This document shows, in pieces, positions 1 through 6,693 of a stretch of 37,983 nt of DNA. Each line of letters begins with the position of its first letter. The stretch's first letter is position 1. A program made the translations under genes and the position numbers. The stretch covers positions 1-37,983 of the IMG/VR virus record IMGVR_UViG_3300042691_011349. One strand, given 5' to 3'. The stretch comes from a virus. Under the pieces are notes generated by a model, which saw nothing but the letters and a program-made list of their open reading frames with translations, searched no databases and had not been told where the DNA came from.

Positions 1-81
1 GTAGGAGGCACGGCCTTTAGCATTGAGCCCACCTTTGGGATCTTTGCCTTCAGCCCGTTGCCATGCCGGGGACTTAGCCAT
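1..81 (-). CDS. N-terminus of a small phage protein (cut by window edge)
   Basis: Only the first 27 codons are in the window; the gene runs off the left end. The peptide begins MAKSPAWQRAEGK and continues with a KGGLNAKGRAS stretch. That 'EGK(N/D)PKGGLNAKGRASY' style is familiar from small conserved proteins of unknown function in marine and alphaproteobacterial phages (DUF6321-like, from memory). The ATG at 79-81 has no Shine-Dalgarno, but a near-consensus promoter ends 5 nt upstream, so the message may be leaderless. Function unknown. Confidence 0.6.
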   Translation of the reverse strand, partial: MAKSPAWQRAEGKDPKGGLNAKGRASY

Positions 82-86
82 ACCCC

Positions 87-115
87 ATTATACTACAGTT
101 AGCCCAATCTTTCAA
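87..115 (-). promoter_or_regulatory. sigma-70-like promoter, TTGAAA-17-TATAAT
   Basis: On the minus strand a TTGAAA box (110-115) is followed by a 17-nt spacer and a perfect TATAAT (87-92). Transcription would start around 80-81, at the ATG of the gene that runs off the left edge. The promoter lies across the stop codon of the metallophosphoesterase gene. Confidence 0.6.
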
Positions 116-863
116 GACTGACAGACTCGACGTCGAACTCACCGGGCGCATAGAAGTGCAACAGATGGAAGCCATTCCACCACAGCTTCTTGGCCGCCTT
201 CGCATAGGCGAAGTCCCCGTTCGGATCGACAAAGCAACCACCCACCAACGCATGGATCTTGCTGCCGTCGCCCTTGGTTCGCGTCGAAGTAGACAGCAGA
301 TGCGAATGTCCACACACCGCCGACACATGCTGCGACCTTAGCAAGTTGTTCGCATGATGTTCTCCGCCCTGCGGCCTGCCCATAACCCCGCTAACAAAGT
401 AGTGCTGGAAGACAGCACCATGAATAGTGACCGGCTTCAGGAAGCTATGGTACTTCACGTTCAGCGTCGGCCGCCGCTGGGCCACCAACTGCTTGACGGT
501 CTTCGGGAAGTCCGACGTCAGCAACCTGTTGTCCGACTTCATCCACTTGTTGTAGCGGTCCTCGTGGTTGCCCTCGATGAAGTCGATGGGGGCACCCCCG
601 TAAGCGGCAGCAATGGAGGCGATCCAGTCCAGCGCATCGAAGCCCGCATCAATGTCAGCCTGTAAAGACCTATGCGACCAGCGCGGGTCATCCATGTCAT
701 GCGTGCATAGCGAACCGAAGTCCCACAGATCCCCGATGTGAACGACCCTGTCCAGATAGACGTTGCGGTCTTCCAGAAAGGCCATCATCTTGGCGAACCG
801 ATCCAGCTTGTCGCCCGGCATCGCATGGGTGTCAGGGATTAGCAGCACAGTCTTGCGTGTCAC
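99..863 (-). CDS. Calcineurin-like metallophosphoesterase
   Basis: 254 aa with the metal-binding signature of the calcineurin-like fold in order: D11-x-H13, GDLWD (44-48), GNHE (98-101), H149 and H154, and GHSH (185-188). These residues hold two divalent metals and cleave phosphoesters; the substrate (nucleotide, nucleic acid or protein phosphate) cannot be read from sequence. The GTG start at 861-863 overlaps the stop of the upstream gene (GTGA) and has a GGAGG seven bases ahead. It follows a putative nucleotide pyrophosphohydrolase and a dUTPase, so a nucleotide-processing role is plausible but not shown. Confidence 0.88.
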   Translation of the reverse strand: MTRKTVLLIPDTHAMPGDKLDRFAKMMAFLEDRNVYLDRVVHIGDLWDFGSLCTHDMDDPRWSHRSLQADIDAGFDALDWIASIAAAYGGAPIDFIEGNHEDRYNKWMKSDNRLLTSDFPKTVKQLVAQRRPTLNVKYHSFLKPVTIHGAVFQHYFVSGVMGRPQGGEHHANNLLRSQHVSAVCGHSHLLSTSTRTKGDGSKIHALVGGCFVDPNGDFAYAKAAKKLWWNGFHLLHFYAPGEFDVESVSLERLG

Positions 864-1252
864 GACGCTGCCTCCAGCTTGCGGGTTGCGTGGGCTATGT
901 GCCCAGCCGTCAAGCCGACACGGGGACGGTCATCGTTCAGGTCGTCCGTCAGTCGCGCATCCATCAGAATCATAAGGCACGCAACCGCATGAGCCAGATG
1001 GGGCTGTCCGCTTTCGAGGTCGTTGTTCTGCCCGTCCCACCACGAGAAGATATGGCGCATCGCCGCATTGTAATAGACGGACGCAGAGATGGGTTCGTGC
1101 CGCCAGTTGGTCAGACCATACTTCCGGATGCCTAGTCGCATGACCTCGCCCACCATGAAGAGGGGAGCAGGCGGTACGCCCTCGATGCCAGGCTTCGACA
1201 TGCCATGCACCGTCTTGGGATTGCCGTCAGGCAACTCCAGTGCCGGGTCCAT
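860..1252 (-). CDS. dATP/dGTP diphosphohydrolase-like protein (MazG-like, MazZ/DUF5664 family)
   Basis: 130 aa, all-alpha. It carries the pattern I associate with the phage dATP/dGTP diphosphohydrolase N-terminal family: KYG..NW at 44-50, then A.RH...W..G with D.ESG..HLAHA and a hydrophobic helix ending in D99. Family members (MazZ in 2-aminoadenine phages) hydrolyse dGTP/GTP to the monophosphate, but many relatives occur in phages without modified bases. The ATG at 1250-1252 overlaps the stop of the upstream membrane gene (TGATG); an adjacent GTG at 1255 would add one residue. No PurZ or HD-type DatZ gene is in the window, so diaminopurine DNA cannot be claimed. Confidence 0.7.
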   Translation of the reverse strand: MDPALELPDGNPKTVHGMSKPGIEGVPPAPLFMVGEVMRLGIRKYGLTNWRHEPISASVYYNAAMRHIFSWWDGQNNDLESGQPHLAHAVACLMILMDARLTDDLNDDRPRVGLTAGHIAHATRKLEAAS

Positions 1253-1449
1253 CACACCCCCCAGATAAAGGCGAGCGTGCCGACGAACAGCGCCACCATG
1301 CCCACAACCATGATTAGGACCAGCGCCTTGTCCAGCCGACCAAGCGAGAGCCAGTTGCTAGGGCGGATCTTTTCCTCAATCACCACCAGCGCAAGGGACA
1401 GCGCGACCAGCAGGATGATCGTCGTAAATGCAATCTGCGTAACAATCAT
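1252..1449 (-). CDS. Small two-helix membrane protein
   Basis: 65 aa with two hydrophobic helices (about residues 5-24 and 43-64) separated by a short charged loop containing EEKIRPSNW and R.DK. I chose the ATG at 1447-1449 because it has AGGAG seven bases upstream; an upstream in-frame start (1482) would run into the dUTPase coding region. Two-TM proteins of this size include class II holins, but it sits between a dUTPase and a nucleotide hydrolase, away from the lysin at 5707-6153, so holin is only a possibility. No family recognised. Confidence 0.7.
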   Translation of the reverse strand: MIVTQIAFTTIILLVALSLALVVIEEKIRPSNWLSLGRLDKALVLIMVVGMVALFVGTLAFIWGV

Positions 1450-1450
1450 G

Positions 1451-1909
1451 TTAGACTCCTGTTGAACCAAGGCCGCCTTCACCGCGAGCCGTTGTTGTGA
1501 GATCGGTAACTTCCATGACGGGAAGGTGAGTGACCGGCATAATCATAAGTTGGGCGATCCGCATGCCCGGTTCCACCAGCGTGTAGTTTTCGCTAGGCCA
1601 TTGCGGCGTGTAGGGCAGCCGCCCCAAGATCACCTTCAGTTCACCCCGGTAGTCTTCGTCAATGACACCCGGCGCATTCAGTACGAAGATGCCGTACTTG
1701 GCAGCAAGCCCGGAGCGGGAGCAGATCAGCCCCACATAGCCGGGCGGCAACTCGATGGCGACACCCGTGCCGATGACCTTGAAGGTCCGCATGTCGTCGA
1801 TGCAGATAGTATCGCTGGCAAACAAATCGTAACAGGCCGCGCCCGACGTAGCCTTCATAGGCATATGCGCGTCAGGCTTCAGCTTCTTGAACTTTACGGT
1901 CGGCTGCAT
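1451..1909 (-). CDS. dut: dUTP diphosphatase (dUTPase)
   Basis: 152 aa, the usual length of trimeric dUTPase. All five motifs are present: I at 22-31 (SGAACYDLFA), II at 65-73 (RSGLAAKYG), III at 78-92 (NAPGVIDEDYRGELK), IV at 115-122 (GMRIAQLM) and V at 141-151 (ARGEGGLGSTG), the Gly-rich arm that closes over a neighbouring subunit. It hydrolyses dUTP to dUMP and PPi, limiting uracil in phage DNA and feeding the phage-encoded ThyX with dUMP. ATG 1907-1909 is preferred because GGGAG lies five bases ahead; ATGs at 1921 and 1924 are alternatives. Confidence 0.95.
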   Translation of the reverse strand: MQPTVKFKKLKPDAHMPMKATSGAACYDLFASDTICIDDMRTFKVIGTGVAIELPPGYVGLICSRSGLAAKYGIFVLNAPGVIDEDYRGELKVILGRLPYTPQWPSENYTLVEPGMRIAQLMIMPVTHLPVMEVTDLTTTARGEGGLGSTGV

Positions 1910-1920
1910 GGCGTCTCCCA

Positions 1921-2406
1921 TCATATGCCTAGCCACTGGCATTCCTTGTACTTGCCTTGTGGCATATCGTCAAGCGAATAAATGCTTAGGGCTTTCTTGT
2001 GCGAGCCCGTCTTCGCATTCTTATAGACCTGCAAGTAGGACAGCTTCGCATCCTTGTGGATAGCTGCTACTACAGGGCCGTAGAATTGCATGAGCTTCTG
2101 CCTGACGGGACGCATCCACGACAGCTTGATCTCGACGATACAGATGTGATCGTCGGCCAGCCACAACAGGGCGTCAGGCTGACAGATGCCGCTGCGCTTT
2201 GGCGTCTTGTAGTACAGCCATGGCGACGGCTCGACCTTCCCGTAGATGGAAGTCAGCTTCTTGAGAACAGCCTTCTCATATGAGATGCCCGCCTGCTGGG
2301 CGGCAGTCCGCTTCGTCTTCTGGAACTCGGGAACGAAGTCAGCATACCGCCCCTCAACCGGGGAACCCAGCCGTATCGGGGCCGGGCGTTTACTACCGTA
2401 GTACAT
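1921..2406 (-). CDS. PD-(D/E)XK superfamily nuclease (VRR-NUC/Hjc-like)
   Basis: 161 aa. A basic N-terminus leads into a helix with E44, then the catalytic pattern QPDALL (77-82) and VEIKLS (91-96), giving D79, E92 and K94 of the PD-(D/E)XK fold. Small single-domain phage nucleases of this type act on branched or damaged DNA. It lies between dUTPase and the polymerase block; its ATG overlaps the stop of the upstream gene by one base. The nuclease fold is well supported, the exact substrate is not. Confidence 0.78.
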   Translation of the reverse strand: MYYGSKRPAPIRLGSPVEGRYADFVPEFQKTKRTAAQQAGISYEKAVLKKLTSIYGKVEPSPWLYYKTPKRSGICQPDALLWLADDHICIVEIKLSWMRPVRQKLMQFYGPVVAAIHKDAKLSYLQVYKNAKTGSHKKALSIYSLDDMPQGKYKECQWLGI

Positions 2407-2717
2407 CAGTCCGGATCGGGCAGGTATCGGCGGAACCCGTCCTCCAGAAAGCGCAGCGACAATGCAAAGTCGGCCACATCAATCGGCGTGGTCAGCATGT
2501 GGAAAGCGAAGTCACTCGACTTGGGATCAATGTCGTCCTTCGCCATCACCCCGCACACCACATTCCTAATGTTGTCCTTGTTGTCCAGCAGGAACGTAGC
2601 GATGTACACCAGCGACGCTTCCAGTTCGCTCTGCTCCTGCGACACAAGCTCTACGTCCGACGAGGCTGGCGCAGCGGGCGTACCCCTGAACGAAACGATC
2701 TTATCGGTCGGTGACAT
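2406..2717 (-). CDS. Hypothetical protein
   Basis: 103 aa, acidic, mostly helical by composition, with a low-complexity TPAAPASSD segment near residues 13-21 followed by a long helix rich in Glu and hydrophobics. No motif recognised. The ATG at 2715-2717 has AAGGA six bases upstream. It overlaps the preceding small gene by 17 nt and the following nuclease by 1 nt, so it is translationally coupled in the replication operon. Confidence 0.65.
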   Translation of the reverse strand: MSPTDKIVSFRGTPAAPASSDVELVSQEQSELEASLVYIATFLLDNKDNIRNVVCGVMAKDDIDPKSSDFAFHMLTTPIDVADFALSLRFLEDGFRRYLPDPD

Positions 2718-2910
2718 AGCGAGTCCTTGCGTTGTCGGTGTTCTGCACGATGTTGGTGCGGATCACATGGATGCTGGTGCCGTTCGAGGGGTCGATGCCC
2801 CGCTCAAGCCACGCCTTCACCACGAAGCCCCGCTTCATCCACCAGTTCTTGATGTCGGCCATCAGCTTGTAGTTGGCTGCCTTGTCCGACAGGTAGTCAT
2901 GCTTTGCCAT
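2701..2910 (-). CDS. Small hypothetical protein downstream of DNA polymerase
   Basis: 69 aa, basic, with an aromatic patch NWWMKRGF (22-29) and then a strand-like IHVIRTNIVQN segment (47-57). It starts 14 nt inside the end of the polymerase gene, with GGAGG just ahead of the ATG (2908-2910), so it is co-expressed with the polymerase. No known domain. The size, charge and position would suit a small nucleic-acid-binding or polymerase-accessory protein, but that is inference. Confidence 0.65.
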   Translation of the reverse strand: MAKHDYLSDKAANYKLMADIKNWWMKRGFVVKAWLERGIDPSNGTSIHVIRTNIVQNTDNARTRYVTDR

Positions 2911-4336
2911 GGGGCCTCCACTTCTTCAAGCCATCCGGATTTCCCGGTCCTGCCTTGAGCCAGTTGTACCCCACTTCTACATCAAATGGAATAATAATCT
3001 CACGCGATATCCCCTTGATGTCAGTGACAGGGAAGGGGAAGCGCAGGCACTCCAACACCTGCGGCAGCATCTCATCGGCCTTGTCGATGCGGACCTGGCC
3101 CAGCACCGCATCATGCAAGTTCAGCAGGATCTGCACATCTGCGCCAGGCTTACCCTCGAACTTCTCCCACAGATTGTAGATGCCAATGTTCATCAGCACA
3201 CCCACGCAATGCTGGGGCACGAAGGCAATCGCCTCCCGCAGCGTGGCATCGTCCCACCTCCGGTTCCAGAAGTTGCGCCGAATACCGAACGGCGTAGTCA
3301 GGCAGCCCTTCGTCTGCAACTGCTTGGCTACCCACACATGCCAGTCGCTGATGCCGGGGAACCTCCTGAAGTACTGGTTCTGGAAAGCCTCGGCCACCGC
3401 AGTCTCGACCTTCATCTGCTGCGCCAGCGTGAACGGCTTGCCATAGTAGTTGCTGCCGTGTGCGCCCTTCTTCGTGATGTCCCGGTACGAGTAGCCCCGA
3501 TAGTACTCGCGCTCCGCCAACTCCCTATCGGGTGGGAAGCCGAACACCATGCTGGCCACCATCGTATGCGAGTCGCCACCTTCGACGGCTGCGATGTAGT
3601 TCTCATCGCCCGACAGGTAGGCCACGATGCGAGCCTCGGCACCTTGTTGGTCCGAGTAGAACATGACGTAGCCGGGGTCAGCCGTGAAGCAGGAGCGGGC
3701 TTCCTTCGGTATGTTCTGAAGGTTGCTGCCGATCCGGAAGGGATGCTCACTGGACGAGAGGCGGAACGTCTCGGTGCCCGCAATGTTGAAGGAGGCATGG
3801 AAGCGGTTCGTCGGGGACAGCTTCTTCGAGAGGAACTCGACCTGCTTCTCAAGGTCGCGGATGCGGAGGATATGGTTGGCGAAGAACGCGCCTCGCGTGT
3901 AGTTGGCAGCGATCCGTTCGAGGATTTCCCGGTCGGTGCCGACCTTGGTTTCGCCCTTCTTGGACTTGGTCTGTTCCGGAATGGCAAGCAGCGTGTAGAA
4001 CAAGTAGATCAGTTGGGGCGTGGAGTTGTGGTTGACAGTCGTGCCCCAGAGCGCCTCGCACACATGGTCGAAGTTGGCTTGCACCTTGTTGGCGCGGGCA
4101 CGCAACCCAGCGACCAAGCCGTCCCGCTTGACCGTGTCGATCTGGACACCACGCCGCATCATGGTGAGGATCGGACCCAGCATCAGTTCGCTATATTCAT
4201 GGGTGGTCTTGGCCCACGCAGGCAATAGGCCCCCATCATAGATTTCCTTGAGGGCCATAGTCTGCATGGTGTCGAGCGAGTTATATACGATCTCCTGGTT
4301 CTCAGGAGTTGGCGTCATGTCCGTGATTGTTCGCAC
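2897..4336 (-). CDS. Family A DNA polymerase, polymerase-domain subunit (also carries ExoIII motif)
   Basis: 479 aa; replicative Pol I-like polymerase domain. Motif A is SDQQGAEAR (D229, E234, R236), motif B is RDITKKGAHGSNYYG (285-299), motif C is LHDAV (H408, D409; Ala where Pol I has Glu). The first 25 residues hold YNSLD (18-22), the YxxxD ExoIII motif that normally ends the proofreading domain, while ExoI and ExoII lie on the separate gene at 4625-5566. The proofreading site is therefore divided between two polypeptides. I chose the GTG at 4334-4336: it has AAGG eight bases ahead, whereas the in-frame ATG at 4318 has no ribosome site. Confidence 0.93.
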   Translation of the reverse strand: MRTITDMTPTPENQEIVYNSLDTMQTMALKEIYDGGLLPAWAKTTHEYSELMLGPILTMMRRGVQIDTVKRDGLVAGLRARANKVQANFDHVCEALWGTTVNHNSTPQLIYLFYTLLAIPEQTKSKKGETKVGTDREILERIAANYTRGAFFANHILRIRDLEKQVEFLSKKLSPTNRFHASFNIAGTETFRLSSSEHPFRIGSNLQNIPKEARSCFTADPGYVMFYSDQQGAEARIVAYLSGDENYIAAVEGGDSHTMVASMVFGFPPDRELAEREYYRGYSYRDITKKGAHGSNYYGKPFTLAQQMKVETAVAEAFQNQYFRRFPGISDWHVWVAKQLQTKGCLTTPFGIRRNFWNRRWDDATLREAIAFVPQHCVGVLMNIGIYNLWEKFEGKPGADVQILLNLHDAVLGQVRIDKADEMLPQVLECLRFPFPVTDIKGISREIIIPFDVEVGYNWLKAGPGNPDGLKKWRPHGKA

Positions 4337-4628
4337 TGACGTTACCTTTCAGGAAGGCGTCCCGCATACGAGACAGAATGTGCAGCGTCAAGGGCGGCCC
4401 CTCATACGCCTTGAAGAAGTTGCGTACCCGCGACGGATCAATGTCCGCAGCCAGACACACCTCGTCGAAGTTCTGGGCGGTGGTGCCATACTCGACCGTC
4501 AGCCAAGCACGGGCCTGTCTCTTGTGGGCTGCGGCTGCCGGTGTCTGGGTGGCAGCCGTCGCATCTATCAGCGCCTGGATTATAACGCTGGCCCACAAGC
4601 GCCGCAGGGACGCATCATCTTCGCTCAT
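4302..4628 (-). CDS. Small helical, HTH-like protein inserted between the two polymerase genes
   Basis: 108 aa. After a variable Ala-rich segment comes the pattern W..VEYG....NFDEVCLAADIDP followed by SRVRNFF, which reads like a short DNA-binding helical domain; similar 'F..VC..A.ldP..VR' proteins are common in alphaproteobacterial phages as far as I recall. It overlaps the exonuclease stop by 4 nt (ATGA) and the polymerase GTG by 35 nt, so it is fully embedded between the halves of the polymerase. Function unknown; it shows no homing-endonuclease or intein motif. Confidence 0.7.
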   Translation of the reverse strand: MSEDDASLRRLWASVIIQALIDATAATQTPAAAAHKRQARAWLTVEYGTTAQNFDEVCLAADIDPSRVRNFFKAYEGPPLTLHILSRMRDAFLKGNVSANNHGHDANS

Positions 4629-5566
4629 AAAGCTCCGCTCTTATTGAAGTCCTTCTTGGCCTTGGTCCGCAGATGCTTCCATGCTCGGGTCGGAATATGG
4701 AGTGAAGCTAGGAAGCCCAGCGACTTCTCCCATTCCGGTTGCCACGCATGGTGCCGAAGCATCGTGTCGAAGATCGGGCCTTTGGGTCGTATAGTATAAG
4801 CGTCGAGGTAGGTCAAGTCATACGTTGCGTTATGGAAACCCCACGCCAGATCCTTCCGATCCGCCAGAAAGCGCAGCCACAACCAGATATCCAGTTCGTC
4901 TTGCTCCGACCACTGCGACCGGTAGCCCATGTCCTCTAGCTGCACATACAGACAGCAGGCCGACGACGTAGCCACGGAGAACTCCGTGATCCGGCACGAC
5001 TTGTTCGTCTCCACATCGAAGACGATCTGGTCCCCGATGTGCTGCGTCGAGAACGCATACAGATCAGCAATGCTGTCGGGCAGGTAGATCGTCCTCGGCT
5101 TATCGACGAACCGCTGCTTCGCCTTCCGCATAGCTGACACCACGACGGGCCGCTCGTTCCACGCCATGCGCGCATACAGGTAGGGCGCATAGGTCGGCAC
5201 CACCTGAAGGCCCTCGACATGTGGGCTGTCAACGTGGGTGCCACGGAAGGTGTCGATCTTGTACTCGCCGGTCAGGCAGAACATGGCGTGCGCGCCCAGC
5301 GTCAGCACCACATCATAGCCCTTCAACTTCTCGGCCAGCGTGTCGCGGCAAGACTTGGCGAAGGGCAGCAGTTCGCCGCCCACCTTGCCGCCCACAAACA
5401 GCGTGCCCCACTTCTGCACATAGGCAGGGTGCGCGCATGTGATGAGGTCAGGCTTGAAGTCGGCCAGCTTCATCAGTTCGCTGGTGACTTGCCACTCCCA
5501 CTCCGACATGACGCCACCGGCAGCGGCATCGACGGAGGGCCAATCAATTACGAGGGCGGTCTTCAA
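4625..5566 (-). CDS. 3'-5' exonuclease half of DNA polymerase with UDG-like N-terminal domain
   Basis: 313 aa. Residues about 84-150 resemble the uracil-DNA-glycosylase-like fold fused to many phage Pol A enzymes (LTLGAHAMFCLTG, FRGTH, VVPTYAPYLY). Then come ExoI FDVET (D184, E186) and ExoII HNATYDLTYL (N246, D250), then D267 and the SLGFLAS...AWKH helix. The protein stops before the ExoIII YxxxD motif, which is on the polymerase gene. The TTG start at 5564-5566 has GGAG seven bases upstream; a TTG at 5593 has none. It should pair with the polymerase subunit to proofread. Confidence 0.82.
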   Translation of the reverse strand: MKTALVIDWPSVDAAAGGVMSEWEWQVTSELMKLADFKPDLITCAHPAYVQKWGTLFVGGKVGGELLPFAKSCRDTLAEKLKGYDVVLTLGAHAMFCLTGEYKIDTFRGTHVDSPHVEGLQVVPTYAPYLYARMAWNERPVVVSAMRKAKQRFVDKPRTIYLPDSIADLYAFSTQHIGDQIVFDVETNKSCRITEFSVATSSACCLYVQLEDMGYRSQWSEQDELDIWLWLRFLADRKDLAWGFHNATYDLTYLDAYTIRPKGPIFDTMLRHHAWQPEWEKSLGFLASLHIPTRAWKHLRTKAKKDFNKSGAL

Positions 5567-5705
5567 GGGGAAGCTCCATCTGCACGGGGGCAATCACGAC
5601 GAAGGGGCTGCGCCGCTCAGGCTTCGGCATCTCGGTGCCATGCTCCTTCCGCCATTCCTCCTGCACGATATCTAGGCGGGCCGAAGGGTTGTAGTTCCTA
5701 CACAT
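5544..5705 (-). CDS. Small hypothetical protein (53 aa)
   Basis: An ORF of 53 codons from ATG 5703-5705 with an excellent GGGAG seven bases upstream. The peptide starts MCRNYNPSARLDIV, continues with a charged helix and ends in RSPFVVIAPVQMELPLED. It begins one base after the lysin stop and overlaps the exonuclease start by 23 nt, the spacing expected for coupled translation. The Met-Cys start recalls SRAP (HMCES/YedK) proteins, but nothing else of that fold is present. No function assigned. Confidence 0.6.
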   Translation of the reverse strand: MCRNYNPSARLDIVQEEWRKEHGTEMPKPERRSPFVVIAPVQMELPLEDRPRN

Positions 5706-5706
5706 A

Positions 5707-6153
5707 CTAACGCTCCCTGTAGAAGATGAGGTCGCCTATCCTAGCAGTTCTGTGCAGATGGGACCAGCGCCGGATGCTGGTATCATGGAAGAAGATCGCC
5801 CCCTTCACCAGATCATCGTGATCGAAGACAGCCAGATAGGCAGCGTAGGTGGCAACCTCCCATGCAGCTTGATCGCGAGGCCGCCGGTTGGGATGCGTGC
5901 ATACCCATGAGAACTGGCAGAGCCGCCCGTTCCTCTGATAGACGACGGCGCACAGCGTGTTGCCGAAGCGCCCATCCTCTGCCCTGTTCAGTACGACCTG
6001 GGCCACAGCCACCTGCGCCTCGAAGGGCTGGTTGCGCGCTTCCCAATAGATCGTCCTAGTCAGGCACGCCATCTCGCGCACAGGGTCCGCAGCCTTCGCC
6101 GCAGCCGGGAGCAACGACGCCAGCAGGGCCAGCGCCGCCAGCCCCCACCTCAC
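5707..6153 (-). CDS. Exported cell-wall hydrolase, SleB family (endolysin)
   Basis: 148 aa. A classic signal peptide (residues 1-21, MRWGLAALALLASLLPAAAKA) precedes a SleB/Hydrolase_2 domain: LTRTIYWEARNQP with the catalytic-type E38, VAVAQVVLNR, then CAVVYQ and CQFSW. The family cleaves peptidoglycan glycan strands. The signal peptide implies Sec export, so lysis may need only membrane depolarisation. The GTG start (6151-6153) overlaps the stop of a 34-aa membrane protein and has GGGA ahead. I take this as the phage lysin; it lies inside the replication block, not with structural genes. Confidence 0.88.
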   Translation of the reverse strand: MRWGLAALALLASLLPAAAKAADPVREMACLTRTIYWEARNQPFEAQVAVAQVVLNRAEDGRFGNTLCAVVYQRNGRLCQFSWVCTHPNRRPRDQAAWEVATYAAYLAVFDHDDLVKGAIFFHDTSIRRWSHLHRTARIGDLIFYRER

Positions 6154-6254
6154 CGTCCCTCTCCTACGTCGTCGTCAGGGTCATCCCAAACTCCGAACAC
6201 GAACATGCACACGACAACCACCGTCACCAGCACGAACAGTCCTTCGTACCACAT
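6150..6254 (-). CDS. 34-aa single-span membrane protein upstream of lysin (holin-like candidate)
   Basis: A short ORF coupled on both sides: its ATG (6252-6254) overlaps the upstream stop (TGATG) and its TGA overlaps the lysin GTG (GTGA), with AAAGG just ahead. The peptide is almost entirely one transmembrane helix (residues 5-23, rich in Val, Leu, Phe) followed by a very acidic tail, DDPDDD. Position and topology fit a tiny holin or pinholin partner for the signal-peptide-bearing lysin. This is inference; no family match is claimed. Confidence 0.6.
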   Translation of the reverse strand: MWYEGLFVLVTVVVVCMFVFGVWDDPDDDVGEGR

Positions 6255-6619
6255 CACACCTTTTCTCCCATGAGGATCGCCTTCATGCCATCCGCTGCCG
6301 CCGGATACCCGGCCTCGCGCAGCGCATCTTCCGCCGTCTTCACCGCCCTGCGAAGCCTGCCAATCTCAGCGACCTGCGCGCAGGCACCCGGTGCCGGGCA
6401 GCCAATGGGTTCCGGAATGGAGGCGCTGAAGGTACGCCCGCCCAGCGTGAGTCGCAGGCTGGCAACCTCGGCCCGCAGCTTGTCACGCGATGCGAGGATC
6501 GCTTGGAAATCCTCGACTGTCAGAACAGGCCGCTCGCCCGCAGCCACGAGGATCTCGGTCACGCGCTGCCGCAGTTCATGCGACGGAGTGGACTCGGTGT
6601 GGAAGACTTCGAGGATCAT
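6254..6619 (-). CDS. Hypothetical coiled-coil protein
   Basis: 121 aa with two helical segments (about 40-58 and 82-103; SRDKLRAEVASLRLTL and IGRLRRAVKTAEDALREAG) likely to form coiled coils, joined by a Pro/Cys/Gly-rich linker. The ATG at 6617-6619 has AGGAG eight bases upstream. It is the first gene after a hairpin terminator following the ssDNA-binding-protein gene, and it leads into the membrane-protein/lysin pair by a TGATG overlap. It may belong to the lysis unit, but nothing in the sequence proves this. Confidence 0.65.
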   Translation of the reverse strand: MILEVFHTESTPSHELRQRVTEILVAAGERPVLTVEDFQAILASRDKLRAEVASLRLTLGGRTFSASIPEPIGCPAPGACAQVAEIGRLRRAVKTAEDALREAGYPAAADGMKAILMGEKV

Positions 6620-6644
6620 AGCGTCATCTCCTAGACAGCGGAAA

Positions 6645-6666
6645 GGGGCAGACCGAAGCCCGCCCC
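6645..6666 (-). terminator. UUCG-loop hairpin after ssDNA-binding-protein gene
   Basis: On the minus strand a 9-bp stem (two G-U pairs) closes a TTCG tetraloop with a C-G closing pair, followed by CTTTCC. It lies 28 nt after the stop of the gene at 6694-7152. The U tract is short, so it may be a partial terminator or a 3'-end stabiliser. Confidence 0.55.
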
Positions 6667-6693
6667 TCCCCTACCCTACTGGTTAGCGCATGC

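Noticed and set aside
2909-4228. Long rightward open frame (439 aa) opposite the polymerase gene
   Set aside because: Antisense shadow of a clear Pol A gene in GC-rich DNA; no ribosome site, no domain, low-complexity Arg/Leu/Val composition.
5544-5705. 53-aa ORF as an SRAP (HMCES/YedK) protein because of its Met-Cys start
   Set aside because: Only the first residues are reminiscent; the rest of the SRAP fold and its catalytic Glu/His are absent.
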